NCBI GenBank assembly: GCA_014773175.1
Contig: VXCM01000112.1
Span: 345,733 to 409,732 of the forward strand
Direction: 5' to 3'
Length of the DNA stretch: 64,000 nucleotides
DNA from: Lucifuga dentata
Taxonomy: Eukaryota > Chordata > Actinopteri > Ophidiiformes > Bythitidae
Translations under genes and position numbers: made by a program
The notes under the pieces: generated by a model
Database searches by the model: none
What the model was told of the DNA's origin: nothing
What the model saw: the letters and a program-made list of their open reading frames with translations, nothing else
Shown: in pieces, positions 13,865 through 26,207 of the stretch
Layout of the letters: each line of letters opens with the position of its first letter
How positions within the stretch are numbered: position 1 is the stretch's first letter

Positions 13865-15707
13865 GTATGCAGCAGGTGCAGCTTTAGGAAGAGGTGCAGA
13901 GCCACTAGAATGTGTCCAAGATTGGATCAAAACTAGGCATTTATGAATGGGGAAAGATGGTTGCATGATGATATTTGTCCTTATCGACATGTTAAGTCTG
14001 GTGCTGTGTTTTATGAATTCCCCTTGTTATACATATACTTTAATCACAAACTTCTACATACACCTCATCCTCTACTTGCACACATTATTATACTGTTCTG
14101 TATTTGCATATGCTATGAATTCAGGCATTAAATCACACACGAATGATGAGGATACAGTGAGTTGCTGTTTTGTGCTATCTAGTTTGATTATGTTCTGTCT
14201 TTCACAATGAAGCATCATTTGACAGATGTCTCAGTTTTAAAATACTGCACAAATCTAAATTTGTTTTATAAATTTATAAATTTTCTAAATTTGTTTTGGT
14301 ATAGGGTATAGGGAATGAGTCAAGCATTGTAACTATGAGCTTTAGAAAATGTGGTGCAATGATTTCATTAGCCACGTCTGCACTCATTTATAGATATAGA
14401 TTTATAGACTGTATAGATGCATGCTCAGATTAGCTAAATATCAGTCAACTTTAATGCATACTCTTACACTAATTACAGATACTTTTCATCTGTGGAGTCT
14501 TTTCATGCTACTTCTCTGTGTCCCTGTGAGTACCTGTCTAGATCTGATAAAAGACCATTTGAGTTATGTCATGCTGTGATGTTGGCATATACACTAATGT
14601 TATGGACCACAGGAGAGAGGAGAAAAGGCATCTTAATTACCATGACTTCCCTGTAGGTTTCAGCATGAAGGATGGAATAAGATGGTATTCTTTTTTAATT
14701 TGATTACATTTCGTAACCCATAAGTCTCTCCTAACTTGACATACTGCATGTTTTGGGATGGTTGTGTACTGTGTTGGGCAACTTTCATCTGCTGTTGCTG
14801 CTGAGAAAACAGGTTTGCATACATGAAAGGATAGTCTGCTTTTGGCAGGACAGTGTCTACTCAGTGTCTCCTGAAACATAAATTCAGTTTATTGTTTGGA
14901 GATGTATATTAATATGTAGGGTACTGTATTCTGGCCTGTTAAACTGTCAGCTGCTTTCTAAGGGGCTGATGTCATCGGATATTATTGAAGCCCACTGTAC
15001 CTCCACCTGCTGATACTCCAACTAATAATCCATACTTCTCCTCCAGCCTCTTTTCCAATCTGCTCCACGTCCTGCCAGCATTATGCTTGTGCCTTTGGTC
15101 ACCAAAATTGCAAAACTGATTTGGTCACACGTGCACTTGCACCTTTTGCATAAGGAATTGCAGCATCCTGTAACAGGTAAATAGAGGCTTGAGGGTCTTG
15201 GCTTGTTGTGTCAGATGCATCAGATTGGGGATTCTGCCCCACTAGATTTTCACTTATGGTACACCAATGCCATGTTGTTCAGATTCACTTATGCAGCTTA
15301 ATGACAGCACAGAGATGATAAGTGTGAGAAATTAGAGGTAATGTTAGTGTTTCTACAAGTGTTGAGTATGAACTAGATGCACAACTGTGTGGGTTAACCC
15401 TGGTAAGAGTACTGACTACGGAAATAGTTCTGTTTTACATTACTACTACCACTACTGCTACTACTAATAAAAATAACAACAACAACAGCACAATAATAAT
15501 AATACTAAGTCAATGGATTTAGCATTTTTGGATCAAACCTTCTATATGTGCAGTGAAAAATACATAAAAAGCTAATCCGTGTGGATAAGTAATTGAAGCT
15601 ACTTGACTAATGCTTTTTATAGAGTCATAAACGCGGCACTTACACACCCAAAGATTCTGTGGCATTAGATATGAAGTGTGCAGTGAAAATGTAATGTGGT
15701 GAAAATG

Positions 15708-15797
15708 TAAATTGGTGAATCCATACTTCTTGGAGATGTGGATCTTCTGGTGTCCAGGGAACTTGATCTTGGCTCTGCAGAGAACCTCAACCACATG
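15708..15797 (-). pseudogene. rpl10: Fragment of ribosomal protein L10
   Basis: Read on the minus strand, about 29 codons match the conserved core of RPL10 around [15 protein letters not shown], with roughly 22 of 29 residues identical as I recall the family sequence. Two differences (Arg to Cys and Arg to His) fit decay of CpG sites. Similarity begins and stops abruptly, and the flanking frame resembles nothing. This is a broken retrocopy or exon fragment, not a working gene. It lies antisense to tln2. Confidence 0.75.
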
Positions 15798-16007
15798 GTA
15801 CCATACTAAATGGTAACATAGCAACACTCAAACACCCTATTTCTTGTATTATACCCCCAGATAGTTGTAATTTCATTGTAGTTTCAACATACAAACAAAC
15901 AAAAACTAGAATTTTAATGATTATTTCATCTTCCCTTTTTTACAGGCCAGAATCTAACATTTGACTCATGTTTGTTGTTTTGAATCATTGACATCAGTTT
16001 TTCTGTT

Positions 16008-16048
16008 TTTTTTTTTTTTTTTGTTTGTTTTGTTTTTTTGTTTTTTTT
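16008..16048. repeat. T-rich tract
   Basis: Mostly T with scattered G. A low-complexity stretch. Confidence 0.8.
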
Positions 16049-19000
16049 CTTCTCACACAGTCATCAGACTAAAATCAAATGTAGGGGCTAGTGGACCAAA
16101 TTTGTTGATAATGATAATAAAACCATCATGGACTGAGTCCTTAGTTGTGGACTGAACTGCACCTGTTGGCATATGCAATGAACTGAAAGGTCTTCATCTA
16201 CATGAGCTCTTCTTCAACCATGTCCACTAAGTTGAAGACTCAAACAGGTGGAGCCATACCGACTGACAGACTGACTGACTGGCTGCAGCTGCTCGGTGGA
16301 GTACGTCTCCTTCAGCAGTTGCTTCTGCCTCCATATATTAGAAAGTTCATTCTTTGAAATTTTACATTAGATGAAGGATGGAGGATATTGAATCATTTGA
16401 TGTACTACAGTATAAGAACCTAAAAGTAATGTAAATGAGCTAATGAATCCACTTACATAATTGTTCAACTTGCTCTCTGATCTACAGTACCTGATATTTA
16501 CTGTACAAGTCATTTACTGTTGATGTCTCATCTTCAAGAATTATGACTTAGGAATTAAAGGATTTCCTTTTGTCTAATGCCACTTTCTTAAATACCATTG
16601 TCTGAAGAAAAAATATTTATTGAACAGATCCTGGTTTGGGTCCTGTTGAAATGCTGTTCCTGGAGGATGCTCTACTTTTGCTGGATATTTTTAGCATACG
16701 AGGAGCTGCTCTTTCCCTCCCTACAACAAGGGCAAGATTTATAATTTCTGTCTGTAACCTCAAATTGCATTATAACAAAGTGTGTAGCCCAACAGCAAAG
16801 GCTGTAGCCCAAAAGAATGGATTGTAGCAACGTGGTCCATTTTTAAATGTTGCTACAAATATAACTCAGTGTAATTGCAGGTGGCCTGAAATTCAACATC
16901 TTTGATGCCTTTTTGATTAGAATCAAGAAGCACAGTTTGACCAACACTCTATTATGTAAAATAATAATTCTGTCCAGTGATTACTGTGTTGTACATGAGG
17001 TATGATCGATTAATTTCTAAAACGTATGGAGGAAATGATAAGGGTGGAGTTGAAAGCCTTTGACTGGTGGTTAATTATATGAATTGTATTCAGTTTGACT
17101 CTAGATTCAAAAATGTTCTCTGCAAGGAAATTACTACAAGGACATCTTGATAATACAAGAATATAGCTTCTGCATGACATAGAAAAGTGAACATTTGAAA
17201 TTGGCACGTTATGCAGGCCATTATTAATTTTATATCTGCTAATCTAAAATGAAAATGTGATACTATGCAGTACAGTTATCACTTACAGTTTAATTTTCCT
17301 TGCAAGAGAGGTTAGGTCACTTTGAATGATCCTGCTTCATCCATCAATCATTCAGTAGCCTACAAACATTGCACATTTTTTGCCTCAGTGTGCTATAATG
17401 ATATTCCCCTCTTGTTATTAATGTGGTGGAGACAGGCTGACAGAATGATAACTCTGTGGCCCCATGAGCTGTTTAGATTACAGCTGTGGGCTATTAAATA
17501 GATGGATAATAATTTTCTGTATGCTAAATCAGTTATGGCTCATACTCATCACTTAGATGTATTTATGATGGTTGATTAATGCCTACCCCTTGTGTACTGT
17601 TAAGGCCCTCAATTTTTCGAATTCAGATTATGATGTCAGATGCTCAAAATGATAGCTTGGCAGTCTTTAAATGTAGAAACAACACAAAGCTTTTCATCTG
17701 ATGGAATTTATACTGACCTTTACATATCTCTCCATTGTGGAATTGAACTATAATTAAATTGCAGCAGTGTTGCGGTTGAATGGATTATTAAATACGAGCC
17801 GTTATTTTGGAATCCTTTTTTGCTGTTATGTTATCCACATTTGGCTTGTGTGTTGGTCTCTGTAACATACTATGGACATGCAGGAAACTGACCTTGCTTT
17901 GAGTCAGGAAGCAATAAAAGGCTCATGTTGTGCTCAAAGTGTCAGTGCAGGATGTAAGGATGAGAGAAAAGGAGGCGAGGCGAGGAGAGGAGAGATTTAG
18001 CATAACCTCTGTGTACGCATGCTTTCATCTTGCTGCTCCCAACAGTCCTGAGAACTGCTGATGATGGAGTTATTTCCAGCCCTCCATTCAATCCACACAC
18101 ATACTACATCCTTAAACTAAACAATGATAGTAGCCCATACCATAATAGCCCTAGAGATAATAAGTGTAAATATGAGGTTAGTTAAGGTTGCAGTATTTTC
18201 GTGGTGCTTTACTTTCATTTCATTTGAGCATTGTTGTTTTCAATTTTACCTTGTTAAACTCTAATTCCTATATATTACAATACTGTGCAATACTAATCTA
18301 CCTTAGCTTTCAATAGGGCTGTTTTTTCCGCTAACAGTAATTGCTGCTAGTTGAGAGAGCTGCATGTTTTTGCTAACAAGACAAGAGATGTTTTCTTCTG
18401 TACCTCCTTTTTCTGCTTTATTCAAACGTTATTAAAGCAGGCAGAGTCTAAATGCTTTCTTTACTGAATCATTACTGCTTCTCCTGTTACCTCTTTTTTT
18501 TAGTGATCTGACCTTGAAAATCATGTAGCTATGTGGAGGAGATGGATTAGAATTGGTGATGGGAAATTGTATGCATTATATTGTCTCTTCTTATTCCACT
18601 CCAGTATTTTAGTGTGTTTTTCTTTTTTCTTGTTTTATCATCGTTAAGTATGAGTAATAAATTCAGTGTTGCTTGTTCTCTGTGTTCTGTTGGATATTTA
18701 GCTGCCTGTTTGTTTTAAAAATGCCAGATATTTATTAATAGCACATCTTGTCTTTGATAACATATGAAACATGAATTGATAAAATTGTGGTTGACATGTA
18801 ATTATTGTGTGACTGCAGCAGTTGTAAGAGCTTGTTTAGCCATTGTAACCCAAATTTCAACAATAAAGAGCCTGGCTCTCAGACAAAATCTGGCTTTCTG
18901 ACAAAATAGATGCAATTCAGAATCAGCGACATAAGCGGCCAGAGGTGGGGAAAATTTTGTCACACAGCACCTTGGTTTGTTTGGGAGCCCCATTTCTAAA

Positions 19001-21721
19001 TCTACAGGAGAAAAAAAAGTAAAATAAAATAAATTACATAGTAAAAGAATCGCTGAAATCTGGGGGTCAGTAGTCTGTAAAGGAGACTCATGGGTTTTTA
19101 GCAATTTTGTTCACAAGATAAATTGAAGACAAACTAGAGAAAGCGTAGGGAAATGTATTTCAAATGTATATCAAATCCAGAAGCATTTACAAACAAACAG
19201 TCCTCCATTATTGTTGTTGTTCCAGGTCTTCAGCTTGTAGAAAAATGGGCCATGTCTTATGAAGATAATAGCCCAGCACTGGTATCTGGCACTGGCATAA
19301 TGTCTATGGAAAAAGCACTAATGGTGGGAAATTGTGGCCGTGACTCCTCTACCACGTAACCCAATAATTTCTGTTTTAGGAAAGCAAGTCATCCTGGCTT
19401 GTGTTACATTCTGCATCTTCTGCCTCCTCATATCCAAGCAGCCTGAGAACATGCATAAACAATCACAGACATTTAATCTAGTATTGAGAAAATGAAAGTA
19501 TCTTGTGCATTGTTGTATGGTGTACTCATTTTAAGACAAACCTTTATTCAAACCCTGTGTACTCTCATTGACCCCTCTCCTCTAAATTATTTGTTCTGTT
19601 AGAAGCATTTGAAAGAATTGTCTAAACAACCTGGTTGGCCTTTGACAGACTGACACGGTTTGAGTTTCCTGTGCAGCTGCCTCCCTAGTCGTGCTGCAGT
19701 CAGTCTCCAGTCAGTGCTCCAGTAATCACAGCAGTTGTAGCTCTCAGGCTCTCTGCTGCTGCTGGTATTAAAGTCAATCAGGGCTGTATGTTCTCCAGAT
19801 GGCTCCTCTCATTCCTGGTCGCTATTGAATTGTCCGTGTTTATACTCCCCATCAAGCTGCTCTTTGCCATTTTCATGTCTTAACATTTGAAATAGTAAAC
19901 AAACCTAATTCAATGCAGGAGGCTTTTTTTGATAAACCAGTGATAGAGTGATAGACACAGGAGATAGCATTTAGAAATTACTATTTTAGGTCTGCCTGCT
20001 GATGTAAAAAGGGTAATAAACAAGATAGATTCAACAGAGTCACATAAGTGAGCTGTTCTTCATCTCTCAGAGGTGGATCCATCCATACTTGAAAGCTGAG
20101 CTAATGAGAAGCTGCCTGCATCCTAAGTGGGATCCACTGGGATCCTAGTTTAAAAAAAAAATAAAATTAAAAAAATGCTTTCTCACTGCCATAACCTCAG
20201 GGATTATGATTATCCTCCTTGGTTTCATCATGTGGCTTCTTCACTTACTCTTAAAAGTGACTAATGCTGCTCACAACAGAACTGGCATGACGTGTTTTTG
20301 ACACAATTTTCTTCAGCAAATATCTGATGTCACAAGTAACCTTGGCATTTATGCCAAGATGAACCTTTCTGAGATAATGAATCTATTAGAAAACCAAAAC
20401 TTAAACCAAAATATAAAACTTTATCTGCACAATTTACAGCATGTGTATGTGCACGCTCAGGCAGATAATTTAGGCAGGTGAACCTGTGTGTGCATGTTTT
20501 GTCAGTTTGGGGTCTCAAGCTGCTTGTGTAGGAAAGTAGCGGTGCAGAGCTGGATGACAAAAACCCAGTGGGGCTTCTCTGCCAGCCTGTATAGAAGAAA
20601 GTTCATGCAGTGCCATTACCCATTCTTCTTTGTGCCTGTCTTTGCCACTTTGTATGTGAAGAAAAACTTAAAGAAAGCAGAGGGGCCGCTGGAAGCAGCA
20701 CATGGCCGTAACAAAGGCACAGTCACAGGAGGGCGCATTCACAACTCTATCATTATAGGAAAATCGCTTGTCAGTCTTTCCCTGCTGTGACTCAAAAGTG
20801 CCTCTGGATGAGATTTGAATCCTGGAATCTAAATTTTGACAATTTAAAGAATAAATCTATTGAAGGAATATATCTAAGAATGTATCACCATGGTGAAAAT
20901 GCTGAAATGCTGACACTGTTAGTGGATATATTTGAATGCAGTAACATCAGTGTGTGTCAACTAAAAAGTGGAATTAAGTTCCACAGTAAAATATCTGTAA
21001 GGAAGAGGCAGAGACCCATTCAGTTTTGATGGCCCAGTTTAAGCTTTAATCTCTTTGTGTTGATGCCAAGGTCAAGAGAGAGGAGAAATATGCTACAGTA
21101 CTCCATTTAGTTTTGGAGTTTTTTTTTTTTTTTTTTTTGTAGATAAGAGTCTTGAATTCTTGAACTGATTTGCCCTAATTGCAGTACATGAAAAAACAAC
21201 CACTGATTTCTCTCACACTTAAGACTGATTCAAGGGGAGAGTGCAAGCTAGGAAAAGAGTGAATAATGAATCGTCGGTGGATTGTAATTTTATGTGTTTT
21301 GACTCACCTGCCATTATTCCTGCCAGTTAGAGAGATGGGAACTTTTTCCCTATTCTGCTCAAAGACAACATAGCTTACCTCAGTGCTGCTAACTGTGCAC
21401 ACTGCCATTAGACACAACGTCTCTATACGTGTAACTCTTTAATGTCTGAACAGCAGGAAGGACTGAACAGCTGCTGAGGCAGTGGTATGCCACAACCCGC
21501 ATACAGTTTCACATGTAAAATGTCCCTGAGGAAAATGTGATTTGTTCTGTGCTTTGCTGTGCTGTATTGTGCCATGGGGAATTCCACTTCATCCTTTTCA
21601 CGTATGGTTGTTTTATGAGAGTAAATCTCAATAATGATCAGTTGAAACGAATAACAATGCAAACCATCTATTTGAGATATTGGCCAACCTTACACAATGT
21701 TTTTGTTCCTGTGTGTTCTAG

Positions 21722-21893
21722 GTGTGTAGGTTGGTGAGGCCTATATTACCCACCAAGATGGTGGCCTTGTCACTAAAGATCTGCGTACGCCAGTGCAATG
21801 TGGTGAAGACAATGCAATTTGAACCATCCACGCCTGTGTATGATGCATGCAGAATCATTAGAGAAAGAGTCCCAGAAGCCCAAACCGGACAAG
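21722..21893 (+). CDS. tln2: tln2 exon 1: 5' UTR tail and residues 1-45 (F0)
   Basis: The acceptor TTCTAG ends at 21721, followed by 36 nt of 5' UTR. The ATG at 21758 has A at -3 and G at +4, a good Kozak context, and starts the conserved MVALSLKI of talins. ICVRQCNVV follows, which is the talin-2 form (talin-1 is two residues shorter here). The donor AAG|GTAGGT leaves phase 1. F0 is the ubiquitin-like first lobe of the head and binds Rap1-type GTPases in talin-1. Confidence 0.97.
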
Positions 21894-24800
21894 GTAGGTG
21901 CTGTAGATGTTTCTGAAATGGCAAAGCTACTTTGCATCGTTGAAATCCAACATGTTGTCTGAAATTGTGTTTCAGCCTCAGATTATGGCCTCTTCCTGTC
22001 TGATGATGATCCCAGGAAAGGAATCTGGCTAGAATCTGGCAGAACCTTGGATTACTACATGCTCCGAAATGGGGTAAGATTAAGTCATATCATATGGTCT
22101 AGGGTACAGTAATGTCACTTATCATATTTGAGTGATTTACACTTACTGAGTGTTATACATCTGATAGCTTTATACATATTTGGAAGGCAGCACATTCTAC
22201 AGCATTCAGTAAGGTTGTTGTTTTCGGCAGTGTCATTTTGGTCCCACTCTGGTTTTCTAGGATATCCTGGAGTACAAAAAGAAACAAAGGCCACAAAAGA
22301 TCAAAATGCTGGATGGTGCAATTAAAACCATCATGGTGGATGACTCAAAAACAGTTGGGGAGCTGCTTGTGACCATATGCAGTAGAATAGGTAAGTGAAA
22401 AAATTCTCCCCTCTACTGCCAAAATTAATCTTACCAACCCATTGCCCAGGCATAAATTATTCACCTCTATCTTATTTTTAGTACAAGGCATATTCTCTTG
22501 GCTTCATTGAGAGCTAAAGGGTTCTATTATGTCATCATGTATGTCATGTGGTATCAAGTTCATATTTGAACGGAGAAGCATTTGTTAAGTATTTCAAAGC
22601 ATTTGTGTATGCTTGATAAATTCCTAATCACATTTCGTTTAGAACACAATGGACATGATTTATCAAGCTCAAACAAGCTCGTTTCTAATTAATGGTGAAG
22701 TGTTTCTCCTAAAGCCCAAAGTGTGGCATCTTTGCCTCACTCAGAGGTGTTCCCTAAGCTGTCTGTTTCAATTATAATGGGCTGCAATCAAGCTCAAATG
22801 GGTGAGGAGCAGAAGGATGTGTTTGCTCGATATCTTTGTTTGGATTACCTCTTTCTGCATGGTTTCTTCTCCTGAACTCCCATTTTAGTTTGCTGGCTCT
22901 GTATCAGCTTTCCTTCACAGAGAAAGAAATAGATAACAAGACAGTGCAGCAGAACAGCAGAGACATTTTCTCTGTTATCGTACTTGTTATCGTGCCAGTT
23001 CGAAGCATCTCTTCCTCTGAGAATTCCCTGGATTTCCTGTGCCCTTTTCAGGAATCACTAACTATGAGGAGTACTCCCTCATTCAAGAAGTGACAGAAGA
23101 CAAGAAGGAGGATGGAATAGGAACGCTGAGGAAAGACAGAACTCTGCTTCTGCGAGATGAAAGGAAGATGGAAAAGCTCAAAGCCAAACTCCACACAGAT
23201 GATGATTGTGAGTGTAAAACTGGGCACAGGGTGACAAACTCTCAAAAGTATTGATATCTTGGTTTGCTTTACACTTATTTTCTATTTTTACATTAATGAA
23301 TCAAACTCATCTGGACATGTGCTTTATCACTCAAGTCTAATTTATGGAATGAGCATATCAAAATTTAATGAAATTATTGTTATCTTTTGCCCAGAGGACA
23401 TCAAATAATTTGGAAATGTAAGAATATGTCATTCTCAAACTTTGGCTTAAAACTAACTTTCTGATGACTTTCTGATAATGAAAAATACCCATTAAGAATT
23501 TGCTTTGCTGTAATTAATTCAGTAGACTTTCTAACCTTGTCTGTCAGACTGTCTTTTCGAGCTGCCTGGATGATTTTACCATAGATATCTGTCTCTTGTA
23601 ACAGAACTATAAAGTGAATGTCTGTTTATTTCAGTGCTTGTCTTAACAGTGTATATAATGATTGTACAGTGAACTGGCTGGACCATAGCAGGACATTTAG
23701 AGAACAAGGAGTAGAAGAAAGTGAGACTCTGCTGCTCCGGCGCAAGTTCTTCTATTCGGACCAGAATGTAGACTCACGGGACCCTGTCCAGCTAAACCTG
23801 CTGTATGTTCAGGTGAACGAATTGCACACAGCTGTTTGCAAGTGTACATGGCAAGAAAAACAGAGGATAAAGACGATAACATGTAATACAATTCAAGAGC
23901 TAGGCCCACAGTTTTGGTGTGATAGCACTTAGAGCCAACATTGCCCAGTCAGACTAGCAAATGAAATAGACCTCAAGTGTTTTTTTGTTTTTTTTCTTTT
24001 TTGGTAGGTTTTGTGGTTTTGACAAAAGACAGAAGACATTGTAATTAGAGTCAGTAACTGCACTGTAGCTTGCACTCAATTATTGGTCAGGTCTTGAGGT
24101 CAGCCTATCATGTGGCATGTTCCTCCATTATTGTACTCTATTCGTATCCATTGTCCATTGCAATTCCTCTACATACTTACTGTAGATATCATCGCCAATA
24201 TACAGTATCTGTTTGTGTTGCCCTTGGTTGGGCTTTGACCTTTAGATGGGCAGGGTATTTTATTGTGACTGTTTGCAAAGAATGATGTGATAATGGGCAC
24301 AGCATGATTGATTTTGCAGCACCAAACTCACTAGGCTTTTGCTTGAGATGTCATTTTAGGTCGTTTGTATAGTAGATGACTGATCCATCCTACACCTGAT
24401 TGAGTGAATGCACCACCCGCAGTGCCGTTGTTGATATTTGCTTTTCAAACTGAACATACATGTCCACTGATCCAAAACCACAAATTTCTTTCTAAACTGA
24501 CCACTAACGTCTGTTTCTCAATAAAATTGTGACAGGAAATTGACTATGCAGTTGCTGAATCATGTTTTATTTTCCTTAATTTAAATTGTTGTGTACAATG
24601 ATCTTGAGTTTTGAGAGCCAACAAGTCATGTCATTATCTAAACTCCCATGAATTTACTGATAGTGTTTTTCCTCCAAAAAAAGTTTTGCTCTCAAAATGG
24701 TTCCTTTCAGTAAAACAAACAATATGGCAGACTGCATCATTTACCTACAAGCTTTTTCATCTTATTAAAAGTATTTACTTAAATTTAAGGGATACATGAG

Positions 24801-26176
24801 CCAACTATGGATGTTACACAGACCACTGAATGTATTTCCACTTCTCCACTGTTTTTTTTTTACTTTCATTGAAGTAGAATAATACACGCCCAATTATGAT
24901 ATTGTCACAGTTCCCAATTCAGGTCTTGCTATTTTCTGATCTAGCTTTTTTGATTCCGAACCAATATGTTTCCAAATTAGGTTTCGAATTAGAACGGAAA
25001 CTGCACAATATTGGAGGAAATGCCTTATGATTGGTCCATACATACAGTATCTGTCAGGTTTGGTTGATTCTCCGTGGATGTTCTTTAGATTGAAATTGTA
25101 GTGAAAACTGAGGTGGGGACGTGTAGTTGGGCTTATTCTGGATGAGTTTGTGTGTATGTTTATTTTGTTGGTCTCTCTCTCTCTCTCTCTCTGATTCTGC
25201 CTCTCTCTTTGTCTCTCTGTGGGTGTGTGGGTGTGTGTTTGGCATTGCTGGTTCTGCCAGTGTTGTAAACCAAGACAGAGCTGCTGGCACTGGGGGGGTC
25301 CCTGGGGGGGTCAGCTGAGTCGGTACTGCAGCAGTCAGCCTTTTGNCCACCCGCCAATAGACACACACCTCACACAGAATATGTATAGTCATTCATCTTT
25401 GACTCCTTCCATCTTTTCAAGCACAGCTACCTCAGGGAGTTTATGAATATTTTCATCCACTTTCCCTGTCTCTCCCTGCTGCTCTCCTCCCTTCTATCTG
25501 CCTGTTCCTGTTTTGTCTCTCTTTTTCTTGCCCTCCGTTGCTTTCCCTTCTAGTTTGCCTGTCTTCACTCCCTCTCAGCCTCATTCACACTCTGACATAA
25601 TCACACACATCCCCACCCTCTTTCTCTGGCACACATTATAACACAGTGCATATCATTCTCTCCTCACAACACAGACCTCATATTTCCTTTCATAATAACA
25701 ACCCCACCTCCTGCCCCGCCTCCTTTTGCCTCTCCATTGCCCTTCTCCCTATATCCTTCCTTCTCTCCCTCTGTCTCACAATCAGATTGTTACACAGGCA
25801 GATCACAGAGATTCTTCACATGGCAGCAGCTCTAATTTGTCGCTGTGTTAAAAAGGGCAAACTGAGCCAGAAAAGAGATCCTTTTCTTAGCCTCGATGGA
25901 ACATACTCCAGGCTCTGCATTCACCACAGGGGTCTCTCTGGCTTGAACACATGCTTTGCTTTCATCTTCATGCTTTTCTTCTCTTTTCTTTTTTCATATG
26001 TCTCTTTAATGTAGTGTATGATTCATGATTCCTATAACCCTCAAAAACTCAGTAACTTAATTCAGACTGTACAGATTATGATATTATTGCCCCAATTTCT
26101 TTGGCAGAGCATCCTAGCAATGAGCTCAAATGTTTATTAATGATTTGAAGCTTCCATGGTTTCAACTGCTCCCACT

Positions 26177-26207
<31 letters not shown>

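Larger units (their letters stand above)
1..21721. other. Upstream non-coding region or 5' UTR intron of tln2
   Basis: No coding exon is recognisable here. The first coding exon starts at a splice acceptor (TTCTAG ending at 21721), so at least one untranslated exon must lie upstream. Mammalian TLN2 is known to have distant 5' UTR exons, so much of this stretch is probably intron. I see no CpG-rich block that would mark a promoter. Open frames here are short and unrelated to known proteins, apart from the L10 fragment near 15.7 kb. The rest is AT-rich unique DNA with the repeats listed separately. Confidence 0.7.

Noticed and set aside
15050..15175. Possible untranslated exon (CTGCCAG ... AACAG|GTAAAT)
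   Set aside because: Weak pyrimidine tract and nothing to link it to exon 1. Not enough to call a 5' UTR exon.
18802..19104. 100-codon open frame on the minus strand
   Set aside because: No recognisable family, no good start context, and composition like the surrounding non-coding DNA. Treated as a chance frame.
20488..20790. 100-codon open frame on the plus strand upstream of tln2
   Set aside because: No domain or similarity recognised and no splice structure linking it to the gene.
1..21721. A CRISPR array, operon or prokaryotic system
   Set aside because: Spliced vertebrate gene structure, microsatellites and a LINE make this plainly animal nuclear DNA. No regularly spaced repeat array exists.
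25127..25446. Overlapping open frames through the CT/GT-rich part of intron 5
   Set aside because: Produced by low-complexity repeats and crossing an N. Not coding.
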